Shown: one piece after another, positions 40,341 to 51,038 of the stretch
How the letters are laid out: each line of letters begins with the position of its first letter
Position numbering within the stretch: the stretch's first letter is position 1
From: Curtobacterium flaccumfaciens
GTDB lineage: Bacteria > Actinomycetota > Actinomycetes > Actinomycetales > Microbacteriaceae
Length of the DNA: 64,000 nucleotides
Reading direction: 5' to 3'
NCBI GenBank assembly: GCA_029689965.1
Contig: CP121450.1
Coordinates: 1,674,001-1,738,000 of the forward strand
Position numbers and translations under genes: made by a program
The notes under the pieces: model-generated
Database searches by the model: none
What the model was told of the DNA's origin: nothing
Seen by the model: only the letters and a program-made list of their open reading frames with translations

Positions 40341-41212
40341 TCACGCGCCGACGCGGCGCAGCTTCGCGAGCGGTGCCCGCTCGCCGGGGAAGACGCGCTT
40401 GACGCCGTCGCCCAGTGCGGTCTCGATGATGCGGACGTCGCGGACGAGCGTCTGCAGGCCGTGCGGCTCGAGGGAAGCCGCGTGGTCGGAGCCCCACATG
40501 GTGCGGTCGAGCGTGATGTGGCGCTCCACGGCGGTGGCGCCGAGTGCGACCGCGGCGATCGAGATCTGCAGGCCGGGCTCGTGGCCCGAGTACCCGACCG
40601 GCACGCCCGCGTAGCGGTTCGCGAGGGTGTCGATCATGCGCAGGTTCGCCTCTTCGGCGGGGAGCGGGTAGGTCGACGTGGCGTGCATGAGCACGAGTCG
40701 TTCCGTCCCGAGCGTCTCCACGGCGCGGTCGATCTGCTCGAGCGTCGACATGCCCGTCGACAGGATCACGGGCTTGCCGGTGGCCGCCACCTCGGCGAGG
40801 AGTCCGAGGTCCGTCACCGACGCCGACGCGATCTTGTAGGCGACGACGTTGAGGTCCTCGAGGAACGCCACCGACGGCTCGTCCCACGGCGAGGCGAACC
40901 AGTCGAGCCCCCGAAGGGTCGCGTGGTCGCCGATGTCGATGTACTGCTCGCGGTCGAACTCCACACGGTAGCGGTACTCGAGGTAGGTCATGTCTCCCCA
41001 CGGCGTCGACCGCGGAGTGTTTTTCATGTGCTCGGGCGTGGAGATCGCCGGGTCCGTTTCTGGAACTTCACGGCCTGCAGTCCGACATCGGCCGCGACGT
41101 CGATGAGCCGTTTCGCGATGTCGACGTCGCCGTTGTGGTTCAGGCCGATCTCGCCGATCAGGTACGCGGGGTGGCCCGCGCCGATCGTGGACGTGCCGAT
41201 GGTGACGGTCAT
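40341..41212 (-). CDS. neuB: N-acetylneuraminate (or related nonulosonic acid) synthase
   Basis: About 290 residues; full NeuB proteins have ~340 with a C-terminal SAF domain, which is absent here. AYLIGEIGLNHNGDVDIAKRLIDVAADVGLQAVKFQKRT, YKIASASVTDLGLL, PVILSTGMSTLEQID and GYSGHEPGLQISIAAVALGATAVERHITLD show the barrel that condenses phosphoenolpyruvate with a hexosamine. One C is lost near 41055 (FQKRTPAISTPEH). GGAG precedes the ATG; 10 bases after neuA. Legionaminic or pseudaminic acid variants cannot be told apart. Confidence 0.88.
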
Positions 41213-41222
41213 GGTGCTCCGT

Positions 41223-41948
41223 TCAGTGCGGGTGCGAGCTTCCGCGCGGGACGAGCTGCTGCTCGAGCCGGGGTGCGAGGGCCGAGGCCAGGTCGAGGTC
41301 GGCCGCGTCGTCGACGTCGATCGCTCCGCGGCCGTCCACGACGACGAGTTCGACGCGACCGTGGAAGCGGTGCCGGTGCTGCCGGAACGCCGCGGCGCGG
41401 AAGGCGTAGAAGGCTCCGGTCTCGCGGAACTCCGGTTCGCGGTCCTGACGCCGGGGCCGAACTGCGGCGTCGTGGTTCACCGCGCGGGCGGAGCCGTCAC
41501 CACCGAGCCGCCACAGGAACGCGTGCGAGGGAGCTGCCGCGAACACCGAGTCCGCCTGACCGTCCCGGACCCGGGCGACTGCGGCGTCGAGGTCGGCGGG
41601 ATCGATGAACGGCGAGGTCGCCTGCAGGAACACCACGACGTCGGGCTCGTCGCCCGTGGCCGACAGCTCGTCGAGCGCGTGCAGCACCGCCGACTCGGAG
41701 GACGCCGCGTCCCCGGCGAGCTCGGCGGGGCGCCGCACCACGCGTGCACCGGCCGCGACGGCCTCGGCGGCGATGGCGTCCCCATCGGTCGAGACCACGA
41801 CGAGGTCGATCGTGCCGGCTGCCCGGGCGGACTCGACGGCCCGACGGACCAGCGAGCGGCCGGCCACCGTGCGGAGGTTCTTGCCCGGGAGGCCCTTCGA
41901 GCCGGCGCGCACGGGCACGACCGCGACGACGGAACCGGTGGAGCGCAT
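41223..41948 (-). CDS. neuA: Acylneuraminate cytidylyltransferase
   Basis: 241 residues, intact. VAVVPVRAGSKGLPGKNLRTVAGRSLVRRAVESA is the CMP-sialate synthetase start (R-x-GSKG nucleotide loop), then DVVVFLQATSPFIDPADLD and GRGAIDVDDAADLDLA with the metal-binding Asp pair. It activates the NeuB product as a CMP sugar. First gene of the neuA-neuB-glycosyltransferase operon, divergent from the GT39 gene. Confidence 0.92.
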   Translation of the reverse strand: MRSTGSVVAVVPVRAGSKGLPGKNLRTVAGRSLVRRAVESARAAGTIDLVVVSTDGDAIAAEAVAAGARVVRRPAELAGDAASSESAVLHALDELSATGDEPDVVVFLQATSPFIDPADLDAAVARVRDGQADSVFAAAPSHAFLWRLGGDGSARAVNHDAAVRPRRQDREPEFRETGAFYAFRAAAFRQHRHRFHGRVELVVVDGRGAIDVDDAADLDLASALAPRLEQQLVPRGSSHPH

Positions 41949-42107
41949 GCCCCGGACGGTACGGAGTGCCGGTGACCCGGGAGCGAACACGAGGCAGACG
42001 CTCGCCGAACCGTTGCGGAACCCGCCCCGCGGAGCCGGGCCGTGCCTCCCGGCGGTTGCACAGCGGCCCCAACGGGTGCCGAAAGCCGACCCGAGGACGC
42101 TGGGACC

Positions 42108-44260
42108 ATGAGCGTCACCTCCCGCACGATCACCGTCCAGCGAGCACGATGGGAACGTCCGGCGTTCATCGGGCTGTTGCTCGCGACCGGTGCGCTGTAC
42201 ATCGTGAACCTCGGTGTGAACGGGTACGCGAACGCGTTCTACTCGGCCGCGGTGCAGGCGGGGAGCCAGAAGCTGGGAGGCGTTCTTCTACGGATCCTCG
42301 GACGCCGGCAACTCGATCACCGTCGACAAGCCGCCCGCGTTCCTCTGGGTGATGGAGCTCTCGGTCCGGCTGTTCGGACTGAACTCGTGGGCGATCCTCG
42401 TGCCCGAAGCGCTCATGGGCGTCCTCTCCGTCGCACTGCTGTACGCGATCGTGCGCCGCCGGTTCTCGGCGGGAGCCGCGCTCGTCGCCGGCGGCACGCT
42501 CGCGGTGACGCCCGTCGCGACCCTCATGTTCCGGTTCAACAACCCGGACGCGCTCCTCACCCTGCTCATGGTGCTGTCGCTCTGGCTCGTCCTGCGCGGC
42601 GTCGAGAGCGGCCGGATGCGCTGGGTCGTGTGGGCCGGCGTCGCCGTCGGAGTGGCGTTCCTCACCGAGCAGCTGCAGGGGTTCCTCATCCTGCCGGTCC
42701 TCGTGGGTGTCTTCCTCTACTGCTCCCGCTGCCGTTCCTGAAGCGCGTCGTGCACCTGCTGTGGGCGGCGCTCGCCGTGGTGGTCGCCGGCGGTTGGTGG
42801 GTGGCGGTCGTCGAGCTCGTCCCGACCTCGTCGCGGCCGTACATCGGCGGGTCGCAGACGAACTCGTTCCTCGAGCTCACGTTCGGCTACAACGGTCTCG
42901 GGCGGGTCACGGGCGACGAGACCGGCAGCGTCACCGGCGGGGGAGGCGCCGGCGGTACCGCCGGGAGCGGCTCATGGGGTGCCACCGGCCTCTTCCGTCT
43001 GTTCGGGTCGGAGTTCGCAGGCCAGATCACCTGGCTGCTGCCGACGGCCCTCGTCCTGCTCGTGGCGTCGCTGGTCGTGATCGGCTTCCGCCGACGGACC
43101 TCCGCTCGACTCGCCACGGTCCTCGCACTCGGTGGTTCCCTGCTGCTCACGGCGCTCGTGTTCAGCTTCATGGGCGGGATCTTCCACCCGTACTACACGG
43201 TCGCGCCGGCGCCGACATCGCCGGACTCGTGGGGATCGGCGCCGGACTGCTGTGGGAGCGACGGCGTTCGTGGTGGTGGCGTGGCACCGCGGCGTTCACG
43301 GTCGTCGTGACCGCGGTGTGGCAGTGGCACCTGCTGACGGCGGCGTCCGGGTGGCAGCCGTGGATCCGCTGGGCGGTGCTCGTCGTGGGGCTGGTGACGG
43401 CGGTGGCGGTGCTCGTGCCGGTGCGTTCGCGGGCGGCGGTGCCGCTGCTCTCGCCCCGGTGGGCGGCCGTGCCGCGCGCGACGGCGGAGACCGAGGGAAC
43501 TGCACCGACTCCGGCCGGACGCGGGCTGCCCGCCGCGTGGTCGCGTCCGATCGGCGGCGTCGTGGTCGTGGGCGCCGTCGTCACGGGTCTGCTCGGACCG
43601 GCGGCCTTCTCGATCGACACGGTGACGACGGCGCACACGGGGTCGCTGCCGTCGGCCGGGCCGAGCGTCGCGGGTGCCGGGTTCGGCGGCGGTGCTGGTG
43701 GTGGAGGCTTCGCCGGGCGTGGAGGCGCGGGTGGCGCCAACGGGACCGGCGGGCAGGGCGGGGTGGGTGCGCCGGGCGCGGCCGGTGGACCCGGCGCACC
43801 AGGCGGGAACGGTGGCACTGGTGCGCCCGGCGGGACCGGCGGGACCGGACCTGGAGGGGGCGGCACCGGCGGCCGCGGCGGCTTCGGCGGCGGAGCGGGG
43901 AACCTGCTCGGTGGCTCCACCGAGGTGTCCTCCGCGTTGAGGACCGCCCTGCTCGAGGACGCGGACGACTACACCTGGGTGGCCGCGGCGATCGGCTCCA
44001 ACAGCGCCGCGACGTACCAGCTGGCGACGGACGCGGCCGTGATGCCGGTGGGCGGCTTCAACGGCTCGGACCCCTCCCCGACCCTCGCGGAGTTCAAGCG
44101 GTACGTGGCCGACGGGAGGATCCACTACTTCATCGCCGGGAGCATCGGACAGTCGAACGGCGGCAGCGACGCGGCGTCGAAGATCTCGGAGTGGGTGGAA
44201 TCGAACTTCGCCGCGACGACGATCGGCGGAGTCACGGTCTACGACCTGACCTCGGGCTAG
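42108..44260 (+). CDS. GT39-family membrane glycosyltransferase with Gly-rich linker
   Basis: About 718 residues. GVNGYANAFYSAAVQAGSQ, WEAFFYGSSDAGNSITVDKPPAFLWVMELSVRLFG and MFRFNNPDALLTLLM are hallmarks of actinobacterial ArnT/PMT-like enzymes with an extracytoplasmic DK-PP loop. About 11 helices, then a linker of ~75 residues made almost only of Gly with Ala, Asn, Thr, Pro (GGNGGTGAPGGTGGTGPGG), then a ~100-residue extracytoplasmic domain with VMPVGGFNGSDPSPTLAEFK and IHYFIAGS. Frame breaks at 42273 (AAGCTGG, extra C), 42722 and 43207. Confidence 0.88.
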
Positions 44261-44263
44261 GGT
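44258..44263 (+). promoter_or_regulatory. -10 box of the P-loop gene, overlapping a stop codon
   Basis: TAGGGT whose TAG is the stop codon of the preceding GT39 gene; 6 bases to the ATG. Confidence 0.4.
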
Positions 44264-44269
44264 CGAGGG

Positions 44270-44829
44270 ATGCTCGGAGCCGACGACACCCTCGATCCGA
44301 TCCCGCGCCGGGTGCTCGTCGCCGGCACGTCCGGCGTCGGGAAGACCACGACGGCCGCCCGCATCGCCGGCGTCCTCGAGGTCCCGCACACCGAGATCGA
44401 CTCGCTCTTCCACGGACCGGACTGGGAGCCGCGCGCGACGTTCACCGCGGATGTCGAGGCGTACACGAGCGAACCCGCATGGGTCACCGAATGGCAGTAC
44501 ACCCCGTCCTCGCACTGCTGGCGGAGCGGGCGGACACCCTCGTGTGGGTCGACCTGCCGACACCGGTGGCGCTCTGGCGGCTGTTCCGACGGACGCTCCG
44601 GCGACGGTTGCGCCGTACCGAGCTGTGGAACGGGAACGTCGAGCCGTCGCTCTGGACGATCTTCACGGACGAGGGCCACATCCTCCGCTGGGGGTTCCGG
44701 ACCCGGAACGTCTCCCGTCGCCGGGTGCCCGGACTCGTGGCGTCGGCGCCGCACCTCCGGATCGTGCACCTGCGGTCGCAACGCGAGGTCGACCGGTTCG
44801 TACAGCACCTCCGTGGAGGGCGCGGATAG
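44270..44829 (+). CDS. Adenylate-kinase-like P-loop protein
   Basis: About 187 residues. RRVLVAGTSGVGKTTTAARIAGVLEVPHTEIDSLFHGPDWEPRATF has a Walker A loop and the ExDxLFxGP motif of FlaR/topology-modulation-like AAA kinases; VWVDLPTPVALWRLFRRTLRRRLRRTELWNGN follows. One base is lost near 44505. Substrate unknown. Its end contains the promoter of tRNA-Arg. Confidence 0.82.
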
Positions 44830-44832
44830 AAT
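44827..44832 (+). promoter_or_regulatory. -10 box of tRNA-Arg
   Basis: TAGAAT, 11 bases before the mature tRNA 5' end, overlapping the end of the preceding coding sequence. Confidence 0.55.
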
Positions 44833-44843
44833 CGAGGTCGTCC

Positions 44844-44915
44844 GCCTCCGTAGCTCAGTGGATAGAGCAGGTGGTTTCTACCCACCGTGCCGCGGGTTCG
44901 ATTCCTGCCGGGGCA
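44844..44915 (+). tRNA. tRNA-Arg (TCT), one base missing in the acceptor stem
   Basis: GCCTCCG acceptor, D arm TAGCTCAGTGGATAGAGC, anticodon arm GGTGGTTTCTACCCACC (TCT), T arm GCGGGTTCGATTCCTGC. The 3' acceptor strand reads CGGGGC where CGGGGGC is needed to pair all seven bases; one G of a five-G run is missing. This matches the loss pattern in the coding genes, so the real tRNA is probably intact. Confidence 0.92.
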
Positions 44916-44920
44916 CATGA

Positions 44921-44954
44921 CGAAGGCCGCCGTCCATCGGGACGGCGGCCTTCG
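44921..44954 (+). terminator. Terminator after tRNA-Arg
   Basis: CGAAGGCCGCCGTCC and GGGACGGCGGCCTTCG pair perfectly over about 15 bases around ATC. It may also serve the convergent membrane-protein gene. Confidence 0.85.
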
Positions 44955-44970
44955 TGGTCGAGGGACCGGC

Positions 44971-46355
44971 CTACTCGTCGTCGTCCGCGGCTCGGCGACG
45001 AAGCTCGCTCGCGCTGATCGGCTGCGTGTACGGCGCCTCCGAGGTCTCGTTCGCATCGGCCGGCTCGGCGGGGGCGTTCGCGAGGCGGGTCGGGACGGAG
45101 GTCGTGTTCGTCGTGCCGGGGGCGTCGACGGTGCGGCCGTCGGCATCCGGCGTCCGGTTCACGTGCGCGTCCGCCGAGGTCGGCTCGGCGACGGGAGGTG
45201 GCACCGGCGCACCGGTGGTCGCACGCGATGCGGGCCGGGAGACGTTCCCACGCGCATCGTCGACCGCGTCGGCGTTGTCCTCGTCGGCGTGGTCGGTGGC
45301 CGTGCCGGACGTCGTTCCGGCTGTGGCACCGCGTGAGGGCGAGGCGGGAGAGCCGAGCGGCGGCCGGGTCGGTGCGGCCGCGTCGCCGTACGACCGTGTC
45401 GCGTCGTCGCCGTACGCACGCGTCGTGTTCGCGTCCGAGATCGGAGTGGTGGCGTTCGACTTCGACGCGTCCGAGATCGGAGTGGTGGCGTTCGGGTCGG
45501 ACGGAGCCGCGCCGCGCGTGACCGAGAAACCGGAACCGTTCGACGAAGCCGTAGCGCTGCCGGCCGCGGTGGGCGCAGCGCGGGTGCCGGCCGGTGCAGC
45601 AGCGCCTGCCGGGGCCGACGCGGTGCCGGAGGTGGCAGGGGCGGCGGAAGCGGGCGTGCCTCCGGAGCGCTGGGGCGCAGGGCGGAGCGAGGTCGTCGTC
45701 GGGGTGGGCCGCTCGGCCGTCGGAGCCTGCGTCGTCGCGGTGCCGTTCGCCTGGGTGCCGTTCGCCTGGGTGTCGTTCGCCGAGTTCGCAGCGCGCGCCG
45801 AACCGGTCTGGTCGGCGTTCCACTCCTGCTGCCGGGTGATGAGCTCGGCATCCGGATCGGGGAGTCGAACTTCCAGCGTTCGAGATCGCTCTTGAACAGC
45901 TTGCGGGCACGACCCGGCCGTGCCTGCCACTCGAGGAGCCGGTCGCGGAAGTCAGCGAGGGACTGCTCGGCCTGGAAGCTGAACGTCGAGGAGTTCTTCT
46001 TGATGTCCGCGATCTCGTGCTGCGTCCAGTTCGCCGCGAGTGGCGCGCCGGTGACCGGCAGCAGCCGCAGCCGGATGTCCGCGTCCTCGGCGAGGTGGTC
46101 CGCGTAGGCCCGCTCGTCGTGTCCGAGGGTGCCCCACGTCGCTGCCTTGCGCGCGGCGGAGACGACGCCCGCGACCGCTGCGTTCCGGGCTTCGCGTTCC
46201 TGCATCGCGACGACCCGTCTGGTCGCCCCGCGTCCGATGAGTGCCGCGACGATCCCCGCCACGACGATCGCGACGAACGGGATGACCGCGCCGGAGAGCA
46301 CGCGCCAGCCGTCGTCGGACGAGATCCAGTCGGTCAGGTCGTTCCACCAGTCCAT
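44971..46355 (-). CDS. Membrane-anchored protein with long disordered tail
   Basis: About 462 residues. MDWWNDLTDWISSDDGWRVL, one membrane helix (AVIPFVAIVVAGIVAALIG), a conserved helical region to about residue 165 (ERAYADHLAEDADIRLRLLPVTG, FRDRLLEWQARPGRARKLFKSDL), then ~290 residues rich in Ala, Thr, Pro, Ser and Asp, with a repeated NATTPISDA unit. One base is lost near 45865. The head resembles hypothetical proteins of Microbacteriaceae; function unknown. Confidence 0.75.
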
Positions 46356-46449
46356 GCGCGCACCCTACTCACGAAACGGTCGGTCATCGGGGAGGCCGGT
46401 CGGCGTTCCGCGCATCCGGCCGGACATGATTCCAATGTGGAACATCATG

Positions 46450-46503
46450 GGTGCCGGGGTGCCGGGGTGCCGGGGTGCCGGGGTGCCGGGTGCCGGGTGC
46501 CGG
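46450..46503. repeat. GGTGCCGG microsatellite
   Basis: Six or so tandem GGTGCCGG units (8 bases, some 7) in the gap before the small minus-strand gene. Confidence 0.9.
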
Positions 46504-46532
46504 TGGTCCGGTCCGCGGGCCGGGGCATGCCG

Positions 46533-46799
46533 TCAGCCCCAGCGGAGGCAGTCCACCGCGTCGTCGGCGGACCACACGTTCGGCAGCTCGACGAACCGGC
46601 GCTCCGTCGAGACGTACCGACGCGCGCGGTACGCGGTGCCGCCGGCGACGTCGACGCGGTCCACGTACCCGACGATCTCACCGTTCGCGCGCGTCACACG
46701 ACTGAGGTCGTCACGGACGTCGAGGATCCGGAGGTCGCCGCGGGAACGGGCGACGGGGACGGAGCGGATCCGCAGCGCGGGTTCGGTCGTCGTCTGCAT
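46533..46799 (-). CDS. Small hypothetical protein
   Basis: 88 residues, intact. ALRIRSVPVARSRGDLRILDVRDDLSRVTRANGEIVGYVDRVDVAGGTAYRARRYVSTERRFVELPNVWSADDAVDCLRW looks like a compact beta-rich domain; not recognised. Divergent from msrA. Confidence 0.6.
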   Translation of the reverse strand: MQTTTEPALRIRSVPVARSRGDLRILDVRDDLSRVTRANGEIVGYVDRVDVAGGTAYRARRYVSTERRFVELPNVWSADDAVDCLRWG

Positions 46800-46949
46800 C
46801 GTGGGGCCTCCGGTTGTCGGTGTGGTCTCGACGGTAGGGCCGACCACCGACACACGGAATCGACGGAGTCGTTCTGGGAACAGCCTCGCGCTGTTGCGCG
46901 TTGTGGAGGAGGTATCACCCGATCGCGGCTCGTTCCGAGCCCAGGAAGG

Positions 46950-46955
46950 TAGGTT
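46950..46955 (+). promoter_or_regulatory. -10 box of msrA
   Basis: TAGGTT, 6 bases before the ATG; supports the ATG at 46962 over the GTG at 46956. Confidence 0.5.
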
Positions 46956-46961
46956 GTGCCC

Positions 46962-47489
46962 ATGACCACGTTCGTGCTCGCAGGTGGATGTTTCTGGTGT
47001 CTCGACGCCGTGTACCGCACGCTCCAGGGGGTGCAGGACGTGGTGTCCGGTTACGTCGGCGGCCGGGTGGAGAACCCCTCGTACGAGCTGGCGTGCACCG
47101 GCACGACGGGCCACGCCGAAGCCGTCGCGGTCACCTTCGACGAGACGGTGATCCCGCCCGACGTCATCCTCGACGTGTTCTTCACGCTGCACGACCCCCG
47201 TCAGCTGAACCGTCAGGGCGCCGACGTCGGCACGCAGTACCGCTCCGCGATGTTCCCGGCGGACGACGAGCAGAAGGCGCTGTTCGAGCGCGCGATCGAG
47301 CGCGCCTCGGACATCTGGGACGGCGGCATCGTGACGACGATCGAGCCGCTGGGCACCTTCTTCCCCGCGGAGGAGTACCACCAGGACTTCTTCGCGAAGA
47401 ACCCGGGCCAGGGCTACTGCCTCGCGGTGGCGCTGCCCAAGGTGAACAAGGTCCGCAAGGCCTACAGTCAGTACATCCTGGCGTCCTGA
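46962..47489 (+). CDS. msrA: Peptide-methionine (S)-S-oxide reductase
   Basis: 175 residues, intact. Repairs oxidised methionine. FVLAGGCFWCLDAVYRTLQGV has the catalytic GCFWC; SGYVGG, YELACTGTTGHAEAV, DPRQLNRQGADVGTQYRSA and PAEEYHQDF are the conserved substrate-binding blocks. No MsrB domain is fused. Confidence 0.98.
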   Translation: MTTFVLAGGCFWCLDAVYRTLQGVQDVVSGYVGGRVENPSYELACTGTTGHAEAVAVTFDETVIPPDVILDVFFTLHDPRQLNRQGADVGTQYRSAMFPADDEQKALFERAIERASDIWDGGIVTTIEPLGTFFPAEEYHQDFFAKNPGQGYCLAVALPKVNKVRKAYSQYILAS

Positions 47490-47527
47490 CCGACCGGACG
47501 TCGGGGCCACGAGGAGGTGGTCGAACG

Positions 47528-47731
47528 ATGACGAACAGCACCGGGACCTGGGTCGCGGTCGGACCGGCGGGAGCGGTGGGCAGCATCCACCGTTTCGACG
47601 GCGGTTTCCGTGTCGAGCTCTACGGGCGGGACGGCTCTGGCGGGACCTACCCGTCGCTCGCGTCCGCCAAGGGCGCGGTGCACGCCGCGCTCGGACCGTT
47701 GGCTGACCGGCCCGAGTTCCGCGCGCACTGA
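47528..47731 (+). CDS. Small hypothetical protein
   Basis: 67 residues. GTWVAVGPAGAVGSIHRFDGGFRVELYGRDGSGGTYPSLASAKGAVHAAL reads as a short alpha/beta domain like those of small actinobacterial proteins that follow msrA or methyltransferase genes. GAGGAGG lies 10 bases before the ATG, so it is probably expressed with msrA. Confidence 0.6.
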   Translation: MTNSTGTWVAVGPAGAVGSIHRFDGGFRVELYGRDGSGGTYPSLASAKGAVHAALGPLADRPEFRAH

Positions 47732-47810
47732 CCGCGTGCTGACCCGTCTCGGCCTGGAGGCACGGGGACTCCTCCTCCACAGCCCACCTGGTCGAGACGA
47801 GCAGCCACAG

Positions 47811-47848
47811 ATCGAGCCCCGGGGTGCCTCCGCGCCCCGGGGCTCGAT
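47811..47848. terminator. Strong hairpin just upstream of ssb
   Basis: ATCGAGCCCCGGGG and CCCCGGGGCTCGAT are perfect 14-base arms around a 10-base loop, ending 12 bases before the ssb ATG. A terminator for the msrA unit or a structure that controls ssb translation. Half of a family 1 palindrome (GGCCTGGAGGCACGG, 47752) lies upstream. Confidence 0.7.
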
Positions 47849-47860
47849 GACGATCGACGC

Positions 47861-48452
47861 ATGAACGACACCATCACCATCTGCGGATCATCGCCACCGA
47901 GCCGCGTCACCTCGTGACCGACACCGGCATCGCCATCACGAGCATGCGCCTCGCCTCACCGTCCCGGCGCTGGGACCGTGCGACGTCGACCTGGACCAAC
48001 GGCGCCACCAACTGGTTCACGGTCACGGCGTTCCGGTCGCTCGCCGCCAACGTCCACCGCTCCGTGAAGAAGGGCGACCGCGTCGTCGTCACCGGACGCG
48101 TGCGCATCCGGACCTGGGAACGCGACGGCCGCGGCGGCACCTCGGTCGAGATCGATGCCGAGGGACTGGGGCACGACCTCGCCTGGGGCATCAGCAACTG
48201 GGTCCGGGTGCCGCGCCACACGGGTGAGTCCACCGCTGCTCCGGGCAACGTGCCCACGTGGACCCGCGCACGGGTGAGGTCGGAGCCGATGCCGAGCTCG
48301 AGGCGCAGGCGCCCGATCAGGACGAACTCCCGGACGACGACGATGCTGCGCGCCACACGGCGGACGTCCACGTGGGCGACTTCGGACCTGTGTTCGGCGG
48401 GGCGGAGCCCGCCGCCGAGCCCGAACCCGCAGCGGAGCGGGACGCGGCGTGA
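47861..48452 (+). CDS. ssb: Single-stranded DNA-binding protein (OB fold)
   Basis: About 198 residues. MNDTITICGIIATEPRHLVTDTGIAITSMRLASPSRRWD, TNWFTVTAFRSLAANVHRSVKKGDRVVVTGRVRIRTWERDG is an SSB OB fold, followed by an acidic disordered tail (QDELPDDDDAARHT). The tail ends EPAAERDAA rather than the DDDIPF-type tip of replicative SSB, so this is likely an accessory paralogue. Bases are lost near 47885 and 48250. Confidence 0.85.
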
Positions 48453-48490
48453 GTGCTCCGGTCCGCGCGAGCCGTGGCGAAGTGCTCCGG

Positions 48491-49210
48491 CTACCAGCGC
48501 TGCGTGATCATCGCGATCCCCGCGACCTCGGTCGTGTCCCAGTTCCCGCCCTTCGGCAGTCCGCTGACACGGCCGTCCACCCAGAAGGTCGCACCCTGGA
48601 CCTTCGGAGCGTCGACCTGGCGCGCCTTCAGCCCGTGGAAGGAGAAGTTCGGGTTCCACGTGCCCTGCAGTCCGCTCACCCCGGGTTTGTTGCGGACGGT
48701 GATCGCGACGTTGCGCATCGAGGAGTGGACGACGTCGCCGTTCAGACGGCCGTTCCCCTCGACGTTGAAGAACAGCCGCCCCTTCAGGTTCAGCCCGACG
48801 GCCGCGATCGTGTGGCCGTTGGCGAAGAACGTCCCGACGTTGTTCGGGTAGAACCGGAGCCCGACCGGGTCACGTTGTGCGTCGCCGCCCCGAGGTAGCC
48901 GTACGAGAACTTCCCGTTCTGCACGCGCTCCCAGATGAACCGCGGGGCGCCCTTGCTCACGGTGGATCCCTTGTCGGACTGGATGCCGACCGAGAACGCG
49001 TTGTCGTAGGCGTCGTGCACGTTGATGTAGGACGAGTACCCGTGCCGGAGCCGCCCTCGGTGATGTTCGCCGTGTACTCGACGAGCGGCGTGCCGTGCGG
49101 GGCGACGGTCGCCGCGGAAGCGGTCGCTCCCGTCGGGCGACGAGGCCGATGGCCAGCGCGACCACTCCGACGACGGAGAGAACGATCCTGTGCAGGCGTG
49201 TTCTGGGCAT
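48491..49210 (-). CDS. Secreted protein of unknown function
   Basis: About 241 residues. Signal peptide MPRTRLHRIVLSVVGVVALAIGLVA, then TPLVEYTANITEGG, INVHDAYDNAFSVGIQSDKGSTVSKGAPRFIWERVQNGKFSYGYLG, and a beta-rich half with RFYPNNVGTFFANGHTIAAVGLNLKGRLFFNVEGNGRLNGDVVHSSM. Three frame breaks (about 49130, 49045, 48870). Looks like an all-beta extracellular domain; I do not recognise the family. Confidence 0.65.
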   Translation of the reverse strand: MPRTRLHRIVLSVVGVVALAIGLVARRERPLPRRPSPRTARRSSSTRRTSPRAAPARVLVLHQRARRLRQRVLGRHPVRQGIHREQGRPAVHLGARAEREVLVRLPRGGDAQRDPVGLRFYPNNVGTFFANGHTIAAVGLNLKGRLFFNVEGNGRLNGDVVHSSMRNVAITVRNKPGVSGLQGTWNPNFSFHGLKARQVDAPKVQGATFWVDGRVSGLPKGGNWDTTEVAGIAMITQRW

Positions 49211-49336
49211 GTCCCTGGTCCTGATCCTGGTGGTGGTCCGCGTAGGCGTGACGGAGCCTCTGGTGGAAGGCGAGGCCACGGTACGTCGAAGTGCGCGCAT
49301 GCAACAGGCCCGGTGCGGGTTCCGGCGAGCGATCAG

Positions 49337-49342
49337 TAGACT
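49337..49342 (+). promoter_or_regulatory. -10 box of ettA
   Basis: TAGACT, 9 bases before the ATG; transcript would carry at most 2-3 leader bases. Confidence 0.45.
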
Positions 49343-49351
49343 TGGCGCGAT

Positions 49352-51036
<1,685 letters not shown>

Positions 51037-51038
51037 CC

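Noticed and set aside
43168..43920. Pro-rich minus-strand protein opposite the GT39 linker
   Set aside because: It is the reverse reading of the Gly-rich codons; no start signal.
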